A DNA stretch of 64,000 nucleotides, taken from Mycolicibacter heraklionensis. Its GTDB lineage: Bacteria; Actinomycetota; Actinomycetes; Mycobacteriales; Mycobacteriaceae. The number at the start of each line of letters is the position of its first letter. Within the stretch, counting starts at the first letter, position 1. Below the pieces are notes generated by a model. That model made no database searches. It worked only from the letters and a program-made list of their open reading frames with translations, and had not been told where the DNA came from. A program made the translations under genes and the position numbers. The stretch lies in assembly GCF_019645815.1 (NCBI RefSeq), contig NZ_CP080997.1:4716880-4780879 (forward strand), given 5' to 3'. Positions 1 to 8,762 of the stretch are shown piece after piece.

Positions 1-3000
1 CCGCCCGCGCCGTCGCCACCGCGACCGCCGACGCCGGCGTTACCGCCCGCGCCACCGTTGCCACCGACGGCGCCGGCGCCGTCCGCACCGCTGTTGCCGT
101 TGGTCGCGGTGCCACCGGCACCACCGTTACCGCCGGCGCCACCAGCGCCACCGGCCCCAGCCGCTCCGGTGGCGTCGCCACCGACACCGCCGTTGCCACC
201 GCTGCCGGCCGTGGCGTTGGTTCCCGCGGTGCCGTTGGCGGCATTGCCGCCGGCGCCACCGTGACCACCGACACCACCGTTACCACCGACACCACCGTCA
301 CCGGCGATCGAACCACCGACTCCACCGAGACCGCCGTTGCCACCCGCGGTGCCAGCCGTGCCGTCGGTGCCGTTACCGGACCCGTCGGTGATACCCGCGA
401 CACCGTTGGCACCGGCACCGCCGTCGCCGCCTGCGCCGCCGTGACCAATGGTGCCGCCGGCGCCACCGTTACCGCCGTTGCCACCCTGCTGGCCCAGCGC
501 AGCGTTGCCACCGTTGCCACCGTTACCACCGCTGGCACCGAGCTGAGCGCCGTCTTGACCGTTTTCGGCCGCGGTGCCGTCGCCACCGAGGCCCCCGGCG
601 CCGCCGGTGCCGGCCGTACCCGCGATGCCGCCGGCACCACCCTTGCCACCGGACCCGGCGATGGCCTCGATGCCGCCGCCGGCACCGGTGCCGCCGTTAC
701 CGCCGTTGGCACCGTTACCGGTGTTACCACCGGCGCCACCCGCGCCGCCCGCACCAGCGGCACCGGTCTCGCCGAGGGTCGCCGTGCCGCCGACACCGCC
801 GGCACCACCGTTACCGCCCGCTCCACCGTTTCCGTTGGTGCTGGTGGCGTCGGCACCGTCTCCGCCGTTGCCGCCACTACCGCTGGCCGCGTTTGCGCCG
901 TTAGCCGCATTAGCACCGGCGCCACCGTGGCCACCCGCGCCACCGCCACCGCCGAGCCCACCGGCGCCGCCGTTGCCGGAGGTGGTACCACCGGCGCCAC
1001 CCTGGCCGCCGCTACCGCCATTGCCGCCCGCGGTCCCGGCCGTGCCGTCGCCGAGGCCGTCGGTGATGCCGTTAACCCCGGCAGTACCCGCGCCACCGTT
1101 ACCACCGGCACCACCGGTACCGATCGCTCCGGCCGCGCCACCCTTACCACCGGCGCCACCGTCTTGTGCGACATCGCCCGGCTGGAGGACGCCGTTGCCG
1201 CCGTTACCACCGGCGCCCCCGTCGCCGCCAGCACCGTTGGTACCCGCCTGACCGCTGGCCGCCTGTGTGCCGCCCTGGCCGATACCGCCCGCACCACCGG
1301 CGCCGCCGAGGTCGCGGTCACCACCGGTACCGCCGTCGCCGCCGTTGCCGGCCGCCAGGCCGCTGCCACCGTCACCACCGGCACCACCGGTGCCACCGTT
1401 GCCCGCGTTACCGGCGTTACCACCGGCGCCGCCGACGCCACCTGCACCGTTGCCCGCGTTACCACCGATACCGCCAGCGCCACCGGCAGCGGCGTTACCG
1501 CCCTGGCCACCGTTGCCGCCGAGGTTGCCGGCACCCGCGGCCACACCGTTGCCGCCGTTGCCACCGCTACCGCCAGTGCCACCCGCGCCACCGACGCCAC
1601 CGGCGCCCGAAACGCTGCCACCGGCGCCACCGGTACCGCCGTAGCCACCGACGCCGCCGTTGCCACCGAGGGTTCCGTTGCCGTCGCCGCCGGTCACGCC
1701 GAGCACGCCGTTGCCACCGGCGCCACCAGCGCCACCCGCACCACCGGTACCGATCGCACCCGCCGCGCCACCGTTACCGCCGTAGCCGCCGGCCTGGCCG
1801 GTCGAGCCATCAGCGAGCAGCTGGCCCGCGCCACCGGCGCCACCGTTGCCGCCGTTGCCGCCGCCAGCAACCACGCCGGCCGCACCGTCGGACCGGTAGG
1901 TGACACCGTCACCGTTCAGGCCGCCCTTACCGGCGGAGCCAGCCGCACCGCGGTCGCCACCGGCGCCGCCGTTACCACCGTGTCCTGCGGTTTCTTCGAC
2001 GCCACCGCCGGCACCGTTACCACCGCGGCCACCGTCACCAGCCTGACCGGAGGCGCCGCCGTTACCACCGATACCACCGCTGCCGTTGAGGCCGGCCGTT
2101 CCGTTGGTGGCGCTACCACCCTGGCCACCGTTACCGCCCTGGCCACCGTTACCACCCTGGCCGCCGTCGCCGCCATCGGTGCCGTCGCCGCCGTTGCCGC
2201 CGCTGCCCGCGGCAGCATCGGCTCCCGCGAGGCCTTGCACGCCCGCGCCGCCGGCACCACCGTTGCCGCCGGCACCTCCGACACCACCCTGACCGCCGTT
2301 GCCGGAGATCGAGCCGCCCTTACCGCCGTTGCCCGCGTTGCCACCGGCCGCGCCGTTGCCACCGGTTCCGCCGTTGGCCAGAGCAGTTGAGCCGGTCGCG
2401 CCCACGGCGCCGGCGCCACCGTTTCCGCCGGCGCCACCATTGCCGACCGGTCCGGCGTTGCCGCCGTCACCGCCCGCGCCACCGATCTGCGCGGTGCCGT
2501 CGGCGAGGAGGACACCGGTACCGCCCTTGCCGCCGGCCCCGCCGTTGCCGCCGATCGCCGCGGTACCCGCATTGCCGCTGGCCGCCTGGGCGCTGTGGTC
2601 GGCATTCCAGCCACCCGCCCCGGCCGTGCCCGCGGTGCCACGGACGCCTCCGTCACCGCCGTGACCACCCGAGCCCGCCACCGCGCCAGTGCCGCCACCG
2701 GCACCGTCGGCCCCGCGACCTCCGTTACCGGCGTTACCGGCATTACCGGCGTCACCACCGGCGCCACCGGAACCGTCCACACCGCTGGCGCCGTTGTTGG
2801 CCGCGCCACCAGCACCACCGTTACCACCGATGCCGCCGTTTCCACCGACGCCACCGTTGCCCCCGTTGGTCCCGTCCGCGCCGGATGCACCACTGCCGGG
2901 GGTTACGACGGTGCCACTGACACCGTTGGCGCCGTGACCGGCGTTACCGCCCGCACCACCGATGCCACCCTGGCCACCCGCGCCGCCATCACCGGAGTCG

Positions 3001-6000
3001 GTTCCACCGGCACCGCCGACGCCGCCGATTCCACCGGCACCACCGCTCAACCCGTTCGTACCATTTCCGTCGCTGAGGGTGACGCCGTCGTCACCAGCAG
3101 CGCCGGCACCGCCGTTACCGCCCGCACCACCGGAGCCGACCGTCGCCGCGTTACCGCCGTTACCGCCGGCACCGCCGCCCTGAGCGTCCACGCCGCCGGT
3201 CACCTGGCCCACACCAGCGCCACCTGCGCCACCGGCGCCACCGTCGCTACCGATACCGGACAGGCCATCGCTGCCGTCCGCACCGTCGCCATTCGTGCCG
3301 GTGCCGCCGGCGCCGGCCGTGCCCGCAGCGGCGCCGTCGGCGCCATTGCCACCCGCGCCGCCCGCGCCCGCGTTGGCAGCGCCGCCGCCACCGAGGCCCT
3401 TACCACCGGACCCGGCCGTACCAGCGTTGCCACCGTCGCCGGCGTTACCGCCTACACCACCGGTGCCGGCGACAGCGCCACCGCCCTGGCCGCCGACACC
3501 GCCCTGGCCGCCAGCACCGGCGTTCCCACCGTTACCACCCGCGGTGTCGGCCACTGTTGCGTCCGCGCCCGCTCCGCCGGCACCACCGTTGCCACCCTTG
3601 CCGGCGTTGCCGCCAGCACCACCGTTGCCCGACGTCGAGCCCCCGAGACCACCGGTGCCGCCGTTACCGCCGACGCCACCGACCGCACCCGCGGTCCCAT
3701 TGCCGTCGCCGCCCGTGATCCCGTCCACGGTCGCACCAACACCACCGGCACCACCGGCACCACCGTTGCCGATCGAAGCCGCGTTACCACCAGCGCCGCC
3801 ATGGCCGCCGCCCTGGCCGACCCCGCCGCTCAGACCCACGCCGGCGCCGCCCTGGCCACCGACACCGCCATCGCTGGCAATGCCGTCGGGGCGAGTGGAG
3901 CCATCCGCCCCGTTGGTGGTGCCGGCACCGCCCAGGCCTACCTGGCCTGCTGCAGCTCCGTCCGCACCGTTTCCGCCGTTACCGCCGTTGCCCGCGTTTG
4001 CCGCACCGCCGCCACCGAGACCGGCACCGCCGGCGCCCGCGACGCCGCCATTGCCACCGATGCCGGCGTTGCCGCCATTGCCACCTGTGCCATTGGTGGC
4101 CGCGCCACCCTGGCCGCCGTTACCGCCCGCACCGCCGGCACCGGCGTTGCCGCCGTTGCCACCGTCCGTGTCGGCCACCGTGGCATCCGCACCCGCGCCG
4201 CCGGCACCACCCTGGCCACCGACACCGCCGTAGCCGCCCGCACCGCCATTACCCGAAGTGCTGCCGCCAGCACCACCCTGGCCACCGTCACCGCCGATAC
4301 CACCAACCGCTCCGTCGGTGCCATGCCCGTCGTTACCGGTGACGCCGTCTACCGTGGCGCCGGCTCCGCCAGTGCCACCCATTCCGCCGTTACCGACTGC
4401 AGCGGCGTTACCGCCGTTACCGCCCGCGCCACCGCCCTGGCCGGTGTTCGTCCCGCTTATCAGGCCGTATCCGTCGCCTCCGCGACCGCCATCTGCACCG
4501 TCGGCCGCTATGCCGTCAGTGCCCACGGCCCCGTCCGCGCCCGCGTTGACCCCATTACCACCAACGCCGGCCTGGCCGCCTGCTCCGCCGAGGGCGCCAT
4601 CACCACCGTTGCCACCGGCACCGGCGTTCGCGCCACCACCGCCGCCGCTTCCCTGACCGCCAACGGCCGCGGTTCCCGCGTTGCCGCCGGCACCACCGGC
4701 GCCACCCTGGCCGCCGGTGCCTTCCGCCGACGTACCGCCGGCACCACCGTTGCCGCCCGCGGCACCGGCACCGGCGTTACCACCCTTGCCGCCCGCAAGG
4801 TCCAGTAGGTAACCGTCGTCGGCCGCGCCACCGTTACCACCGTTACCGCCGTTGCCACCGTTACCACCGGCACCACCGTTTCCGGAGCCCACGCCAGCGG
4901 CGCCACCAGCTCCGCCGTTGCCGCCCACGGCACCGGTACCACCCGCGGTCCCATCGATGACCACCGTCGTTCCGTCGATTCCCGACGCACCGTTTCCGCC
5001 ATCACCGCCGACACCACCGTCGCCGCCGATACCGGCCGTACCACCGGCACCGCCGTTGCCGCCGGCCTGCGGCACAGTTCCACCGAGCAGTTCACCGTCT
5101 CCACCGCGACCGCCGGCACCACCGTTGCCACCGCCGCCCTCGGCACCATCAGCGCCCTGGTCCGCCTGGGCACTGTTGTCTGCGTTCCAGCCACCGGCGC
5201 CACCGGCGCCAGCCGAGCCGCGGTTGCCGCCGGTACCGCCCTGTGCACCGGATCCGGCCGTGGCGTTGTTGCCGCCACCCGCACCGTCACCGCCCCGACC
5301 ACCGTTGCCGGCATTACCGGCCGCACCACCGATGCCACCCTGGCCGCCGTCGCCGTCAGTGCCCGCGTTACCCGCGGTCGCGGTGCCGCCGGCGCCGCCC
5401 TGACCGCCGACACCACCGGCACCGCCGTTGCCGCTGTCGCCGCCGCCGATACCGACCGTCCCGTCGCCGCCGCTGCCAGCCGTCGCATCGACACCGGCCT
5501 CGCCGTCGAGGCCGTGGCCACCGGCGCCGCCGGTGCCGCCGACGCCGCCCGCACCACCGGCACCACCGTTGCCGGAAGTCGTACCGCCGGCGCCACCGAT
5601 GCCACCCGCACCACCGGTGCCGCCGACGCCGCCGTCCGTGCCGTTACCGCTGATGTCCGTGTGTCCGGCCGTGCCGGTCGCACCCTTGCCGCCGACCCCG
5701 CCATTACCGCCGTCACCGACCGCCCCGGCGTCGCCACCGTTACCACCCGCACCACCGGTCTGCACCGTGCCGTCGCCAAGGAGCTCGCCCGCACCACCGT
5801 TACCACCGTTACCGCCGTTGCCGCCGGTGCCGTCTGCGCCGGCCGTACCGGAGGCCGCGTGCGTCGAGCCACCGCTGGAGCCACCCGCGCCACCTGCGCC
5901 ACCGCTGCCGATGGCACCGCCGGCGCCACCCTTACCGCCGTTACCGGCCGCTGCCCCGGTCCCGCCGCCGGCACCGTCGCCACCGTTACCACCGACACCA

Positions 6001-7814
6001 GTGGAGCCCGCGGCGCCGCCGTCGCCACCGATACCACCGACACCGTGCGCTCCCGCGGTGCCGTGCGCCGAGGTACCACCGGCACCACCGTCGCCACCGA
6101 CACCACCAACCCCACCGTTACCGGCCGTGCTGTTCGCGTCGCCACCGTCACCACCGTTGTCGCCGCTACCGGCAGCCGCATTCAGACCCGCAGTGCCATC
6201 GGCACCAGCACCACCGACACCACCGGTGCCACCGCGGCCACCAGCACCACCAGCACCACCATTGCCGGCCTGCGAACCACCGGCACCACCAGCGCCACCG
6301 ACACCGCCAGCGCCACCAGCCAGACCAGTCGTGCCATCACCATTGGCATCGGTGTGCCCGGCCACGCCGACCGCACCATCGCCACCGACACCACCGGCGC
6401 CACCGTTGCCAAGCGAACCACCGTCACCGCCACGGCCACCCGCGCCACCGGCACCACCGGCGATCGTGGCGTCGGCACCGTCACCACCACGGCCACCGTT
6501 ACCACCACCGGTCGCCGCCAAACCCGCATTGCCCGCCGTGCCGCCAGGCGCCGCCGCACCACCGGCACCGGCCACACCGGCGTCGCCACCACGGCCCCCG
6601 GCGCCACCATCGATGTGAGCGCCATCGCCGTCGGCGCCGTCGCCACCGTTACCACCGGCACCGGCGTTACCGCCATCACCAGCAGCGCCACCAGCACCCG
6701 CGACACCCGACGAGCCCAGCAGACCACCAGAACCAGCGGCGCCGCCAAGACCGGCGGCACCACCGGCACCGCCGTTGCCGCCGTTACCGGCGGCGCCCCC
6801 ATCGGCGCCCGGAGCGGTGGCGTCGATGCCGTCGCCACCATCGCCACCGTTACCACCGTCGGCACCGGCACCACCGGCACCACCCTTACCACCGGAACCG
6901 ATCAGCCACGAACCCTTACCACCGGCACCACCATTACCACCAGCACCACCATTAGCGCCGGCAAGACCATTCAGCCCCGCACCAACAGCCGCCCCAGCAG
7001 CACCCACCGCACCATCGCCACCAAGACCACCATTACCGCCCGAACCAAACACCAAACCAATGCCATCACCACCGGCACCACCAACACCCCCGGCACCACC
7101 AGCGATACCAGCACCCGCAGCACCACCATCACCGCCGATACCCATCCACCAGCCACCGTTACCACCGGCGCCACCGTCACCACCATCAACACCGGCACCA
7201 CCGGCGCCACCATCGCCGAACATGCCCGCCGAACCACCAACACCACCAGTGCCATCAGCGGCCGTACCACCAGCACCACCATCACCGAACCACAAACCAC
7301 CAGCACCACCAGCAGCCTGCGCCAGCGTCCCACCATCAATACCGTCAGCACCATTGCCGATCAGAATCTGACCGAACCCGAAAATATTGATGAAGTCATT
7401 AACCGCAGACCCAAACGAACTATTGATCCACGCCTGACCCAAGTCATGCCACGGGTCATAGAACAACGACCCAAACCAGTCATCAGCAGCAGCCGACCCC
7501 GGCACCCCCGCCAACGACGCATCAAACGACAAACCCACATTCGACAGCAACGGCTCCCACGAAGCCTGATCAAACAACGTCTCCCACGACGACGCCTGAC
7601 TCAAATCACCAAGAGCCCCAGCCAAATCCGAGCCAACCAGATCAACAACCCAATCCAGCTCATCAGCCTGCGCAACAGGAGCCCCCGACAACGGCGACAA
7701 CCCAAACGCCAAAAACGCCCCCACCGCACTACCGGCAGCCGCCACTCGGCCACCCCGGCGGCGAACGACGCCAGTGAAACCACGACGCTCTGCGCGGTGC
7801 TGCTTTCCAGTCAT
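1..7814 (-). CDS. PGRS-1: giant secreted glycine-rich protein, no PE domain (C-terminus beyond window)
   Basis: The frame is open from the ATG at 7814 to the left edge, giving at least 2,604 residues; the stop lies outside the window. The start has an AGGGAG ribosome site 6 bases upstream. Residues 1-50 form a Sec-type signal peptide: an Arg-rich start, the core SAVGAFLAFGLSPL, and a cleavage site after APVAQA. A globular part of about 100 residues rich in W, F and L follows, then GQILIGNGADGIDG, which resembles the GRPLI motif of PE_PGRS proteins, then GGxGG repeats to the edge. There is no PE domain. The N-terminal part is nearly identical to PGRS-2, and its codons (GGT, TTG, GTT) differ from the GGC-rich remainder. 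By analogy with PGRS domains it is probably a surface polyglycine-II protein; the function is unknown. Confidence 0.85.
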   Translation of the reverse strand, partial: MTGKQHRAERRGFTGVVRRRGGRVAAAGSAVGAFLAFGLSPLSGAPVAQADELDWVVDLVGSDLAGALGDLSQASSWETLFDQASWEPLLSNVGLSFDASLAGVPGSAAADDWFGSLFYDPWHDLGQAWINSSFGSAVNDFINIFGFGQILIGNGADGIDGGTLAQAAGGAGGLWFGDGGAGGTAADGTGGVGGSAGMFGDGGAGGAGVDGGDGGAGGNGGWWMGIGGDGGAAGAGIAGGAGGVGGAGGDGIGLVFGSGGNGGLGGDGAVGAAGAAVGAGLNGLAGANGGAGGNGGAGGKGSWLIGSGGKGGAGGAGADGGNGGDGGDGIDATAPGADGGAAGNGGNGGAGGAAGLGGAAGSGGLLGSSGVAGAGGAAGDGGNAGAGGNGGDGADGDGAHIDGGAGGRGGDAGVAGAGGAAAPGGTAGNAGLAATGGGNGGRGGDGADATIAGGAGGAGGRGGDGGSLGNGGAGGVGGDGAVGVAGHTDANGDGTTGLAGGAGGVGGAGGAGGSQAGNGGAGGAGGRGGTGGVGGAGADGTAGLNAAAGSGDNGGDGGDANSTAGNGGVGGVGGDGGAGGTSAHGTAGAHGVGGIGGDGGAAGSTGVGGNGGDGAGGGTGAAAGNGGKGGAGGAIGSGGAGGAGGSSGGSTHAASGTAGADGTGGNGGNGGNGGAGELLGDGTVQTGGAGGNGGDAGAVGDGGNGGVGGKGATGTAGHTDISGNGTDGGVGGTGGAGGIGGAGGTTSGNGGAGGAGGVGGTGGAGGHGLDGEAGVDATAGSGGDGTVGIGGGDSGNGGAGGVGGQGGAGGTATAGNAGTDGDGGQGGIGGAAGNAGNGGRGGDGAGGGNNATAGSGAQGGTGGNRGSAGAGGAGGWNADNSAQADQGADGAEGGGGNGGAGGRGGDGELLGGTVPQAGGNGGAGGTAGIGGDGGVGGDGGNGASGIDGTTVVIDGTAGGTGAVGGNGGAGGAAGVGSGNGGAGGNGGNGGNGGNGGAADDGYLLDLAGGKGGNAGAGAAGGNGGAGGTSAEGTGGQGGAGGAGGNAGTAAVGGQGSGGGGGANAGAGGNGGDGALGGAGGQAGVGGNGVNAGADGAVGTDGIAADGADGGRGGDGYGLISGTNTGQGGGAGGNGGNAAAVGNGGMGGTGGAGATVDGVTGNDGHGTDGAVGGIGGDGGQGGAGGSTSGNGGAGGYGGVGGQGGAGGAGADATVADTDGGNGGNAGAGGAGGNGGQGGAATNGTGGNGGNAGIGGNGGVAGAGGAGLGGGGAANAGNGGNGGNGADGAAAGQVGLGGAGTTNGADGSTRPDGIASDGGVGGQGGAGVGLSGGVGQGGGHGGAGGNAASIGNGGAGGAGGVGATVDGITGGDGNGTAGAVGGVGGNGGTGGLGGSTSGNGGAGGNAGKGGNGGAGGAGADATVADTAGGNGGNAGAGGQGGVGGQGGGAVAGTGGVGGNAGDGGNAGTAGSGGKGLGGGGAANAGAGGAGGNGADGAAAGTAGAGGTGTNGDGADGSDGLSGIGSDGGAGGAGGAGVGQVTGGVDAQGGGAGGNGGNAATVGSGGAGGNGGAGAAGDDGVTLSDGNGTNGLSGGAGGIGGVGGAGGTDSGDGGAGGQGGIGGAGGNAGHGANGVSGTVVTPGSGASGADGTNGGNGGVGGNGGIGGNGGAGGAANNGASGVDGSGGAGGDAGNAGNAGNGGRGADGAGGGTGAVAGSGGHGGDGGVRGTAGTAGAGGWNADHSAQAASGNAGTAAIGGNGGAGGKGGTGVLLADGTAQIGGAGGDGGNAGPVGNGGAGGNGGAGAVGATGSTALANGGTGGNGAAGGNAGNGGKGGSISGNGGQGGVGGAGGNGGAGGAGVQGLAGADAAAGSGGNGGDGTDGGDGGQGGNGGQGGNGGQGGSATNGTAGLNGSGGIGGNGGASGQAGDGGRGGNGAGGGVEETAGHGGNGGAGGDRGAAGSAGKGGLNGDGVTYRSDGAAGVVAGGGNGGNGGAGGAGQLLADGSTGQAGGYGGNGGAAGAIGTGGAGGAGGAGGNGVLGVTGGDGNGTLGGNGGVGGYGGTGGAGGSVSGAGGVGGAGGTGGSGGNGGNGVAAGAGNLGGNGGQGGNAAAGGAGGIGGNAGNGAGGVGGAGGNAGNAGNGGTGGAGGDGGSGLAAGNGGDGGTGGDRDLGGAGGAGGIGQGGTQAASGQAGTNGAGGDGGAGGNGGNGVLQPGDVAQDGGAGGKGGAAGAIGTGGAGGNGGAGTAGVNGITDGLGDGTAGTAGGNGGSGGQGGAGGTTSGNGGAGGLGGGGGAGGHGGAGANAANGANAASGSGGNGGDGADATSTNGNGGAGGNGGAGGVGGTATLGETGAAGAGGAGGAGGNTGNGANGGNGGTGAGGGIEAIAGSGGKGGAGGIAGTAGTGGAGGLGGDGTAAENGQDGAQLGASGGNGGNGGNAALGQQGGNGGNGGAGGTIGHGGAGGDGGAGANGVAGITDGSGNGTDGTAGTAGGNGGLGGVGGSIAGDGGVGGNGGVGGHGGAGGNAANGTAGTNATAGSGGNGGVGGDATGAAGAGGAGGAGGNGGAGGTATNGNSGADGAGAVGGNGGAGGNAGVGGRGGDGAG

Positions 7815-7884
7815 GTGGGACTCCCTATTCTGCGACGAACCCATGTCGGTGATGTCTTCTCGGATCAAGTTTTTCGGCTATGTC

Positions 7885-7908
7885 ACGGTGCTGATTCGTC
7901 AGCACCGT
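7885..7908. promoter_or_regulatory. Perfect inverted repeat with TTCG loop between divergent genes
   Basis: ACGGTGCTGA and TCAGCACCGT form a perfect 10-bp stem around TTCG, midway between the divergent starts of PGRS-1 and the acyltransferase. A second shorter pair, ACGTGG (7958-7963) and CCACGT (7974-7979), lies nearer the acyltransferase. Either could be an operator or an RNA hairpin. I see no IdeR-type iron box in 7815-8043, and no clear -35/-10 pair for PGRS-1. Confidence 0.4.
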
Positions 7909-8043
7909 TGAGGAAAATTCGACTGTCGCTCGGGACAACGCTTTTCGGCATTTCGGTACGTGGCCGAAGGTGACCACGTGGCATCATTGGCGGACCCGTT
8001 GTCGACGGCACCGCCGTCAATTGAATCCCAGGAGGTACTTTTG

Positions 8044-8091
8044 ATGACCACCGAAACCATTTCGGCGACAACCGGTTCGGTTGTGATATGA
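8044..8091 (+). CDS. 15-residue leader ORF coupled to the acyltransferase
   Basis: The peptide is MTTETISATTGSVVI. Its ATG lies 7 bases after a full Shine-Dalgarno AGGAGGT (8030-8036), the best ribosome site in this region. Its TGA overlaps the ATG of the next gene as ATGA (8088-8091). The downstream gene has no other clear ribosome site of its own, so its translation probably depends on ribosomes finishing this short frame. Alternatively a TTG at 8041 is the first codon. I do not recognise the peptide. It may be only a coupling device, or a real small product. Confidence 0.5.
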   Translation: MTTETISATTGSVVI

Positions 8092-8717
8092 GTTCGCTGA
8101 TGGCACGACAACTGGCTCATGTGCCCCCTGAGGTCCGCGCGGTCCCGCCGCCGCCCCTGCCGGCGTTTCCCGAGCCGTACAGCGTGCGTTTCGCCGACCC
8201 CGCGACCGATGCGGAGATGATTTCCGAGTGGATGAACCGTCCGCACCTGGCCCAGACGTGGCACTACGATCGACCCGCCGACGAGTGGCGACGGCACCTG
8301 GAGATCCAGTTCGAGGGCAATTTCTCCCGTCCCTACGTCTTCAGCATCGCGGGACGCCCCATGGGCTACATGGAGCTGTTCAGGTCCGCCCAGGACGACA
8401 TCTCCACTGTCTACGACGCTGATCCCTACGACATCGGACTGCATGCGGCAATTGCCGAACTGGACATGGTTGAGCACGGCCACGGCGCGATCATGTTCCG
8501 CGGATTCATCGACAGCGTGTTCGAGATCGAGCCCCGGTGCCGACGAGTGATCGGCGACACCGGAACCGATGACGGCAGCTACGGACGCCGGTTTTGGGAG
8601 CGCCGAGGCGGCGTGTTCCTGGGTGAACACTTCGTCTCGAAGTGGAATCAGAGCATCGCACTCTTCGCCTGGCCGAGGACGCCCGAAGACGTTCCGGCAC
8701 CTCGCGAGGAGACCTAA
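8088..8717 (+). CDS. MbtK/IucB-like GNAT N-acyltransferase
   Basis: This 209-residue protein matches in length and pattern the GNAT subfamily of siderophore acyltransferases: MbtK (Rv1347c, about 210 aa), which acylates the lysine amine of mycobactin, and IucB/RhbD. Supporting motifs are EWMNRPHLAQTW near residues 47-58, MGYMEL, YDADPYDIGLHAAIAELD with the conserved His in GLHAA, EPRCRR near 150, and GGVFLGEH near 174. The catalytic-loop Asp region reads GDTGTDD, where MbtK has a different sequence. No other mycobactin genes and no iron box are nearby, so it may be a paralog acting on another amine. Translation appears coupled to the upstream 15-residue frame. The gene converges on PGRS-2, with a shared terminator hairpin. 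Confidence 0.8.
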   Translation: MSSLMARQLAHVPPEVRAVPPPPLPAFPEPYSVRFADPATDAEMISEWMNRPHLAQTWHYDRPADEWRRHLEIQFEGNFSRPYVFSIAGRPMGYMELFRSAQDDISTVYDADPYDIGLHAAIAELDMVEHGHGAIMFRGFIDSVFEIEPRCRRVIGDTGTDDGSYGRRFWERRGGVFLGEHFVSKWNQSIALFAWPRTPEDVPAPREET

Positions 8718-8733
8718 CAGCAGACTCCGATGG

Positions 8734-8762
8734 AAGGGGCGGATCATCACGATCCGCCCTTT
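8734..8762. terminator. Hairpin between convergent acyltransferase and PGRS-2
   Basis: A 12-bp stem (8734-8745 with 8751-8762, one G/A mismatch) surrounds a 5-base loop and ends in CCCTTT. The PGRS-2 stop codon (8747-8749) lies inside the loop, so the last residues of PGRS-2 (KGGS) are encoded by the stem. It probably stops transcription from both sides. Confidence 0.65.

Noticed and set aside
1166..1903. Arg/His-rich open frame resembling a nucleic-acid-binding protein
   Set aside because: It is the third frame of the same GGC/GGT repeat (CGC, CAC codons) and lies antisense inside PGRS-1.
7815..8043. IdeR iron box upstream of the MbtK-like gene
   Set aside because: No sequence near the TTAGGNTAGNCTNACCTAA pattern was found, so iron regulation is not supported.
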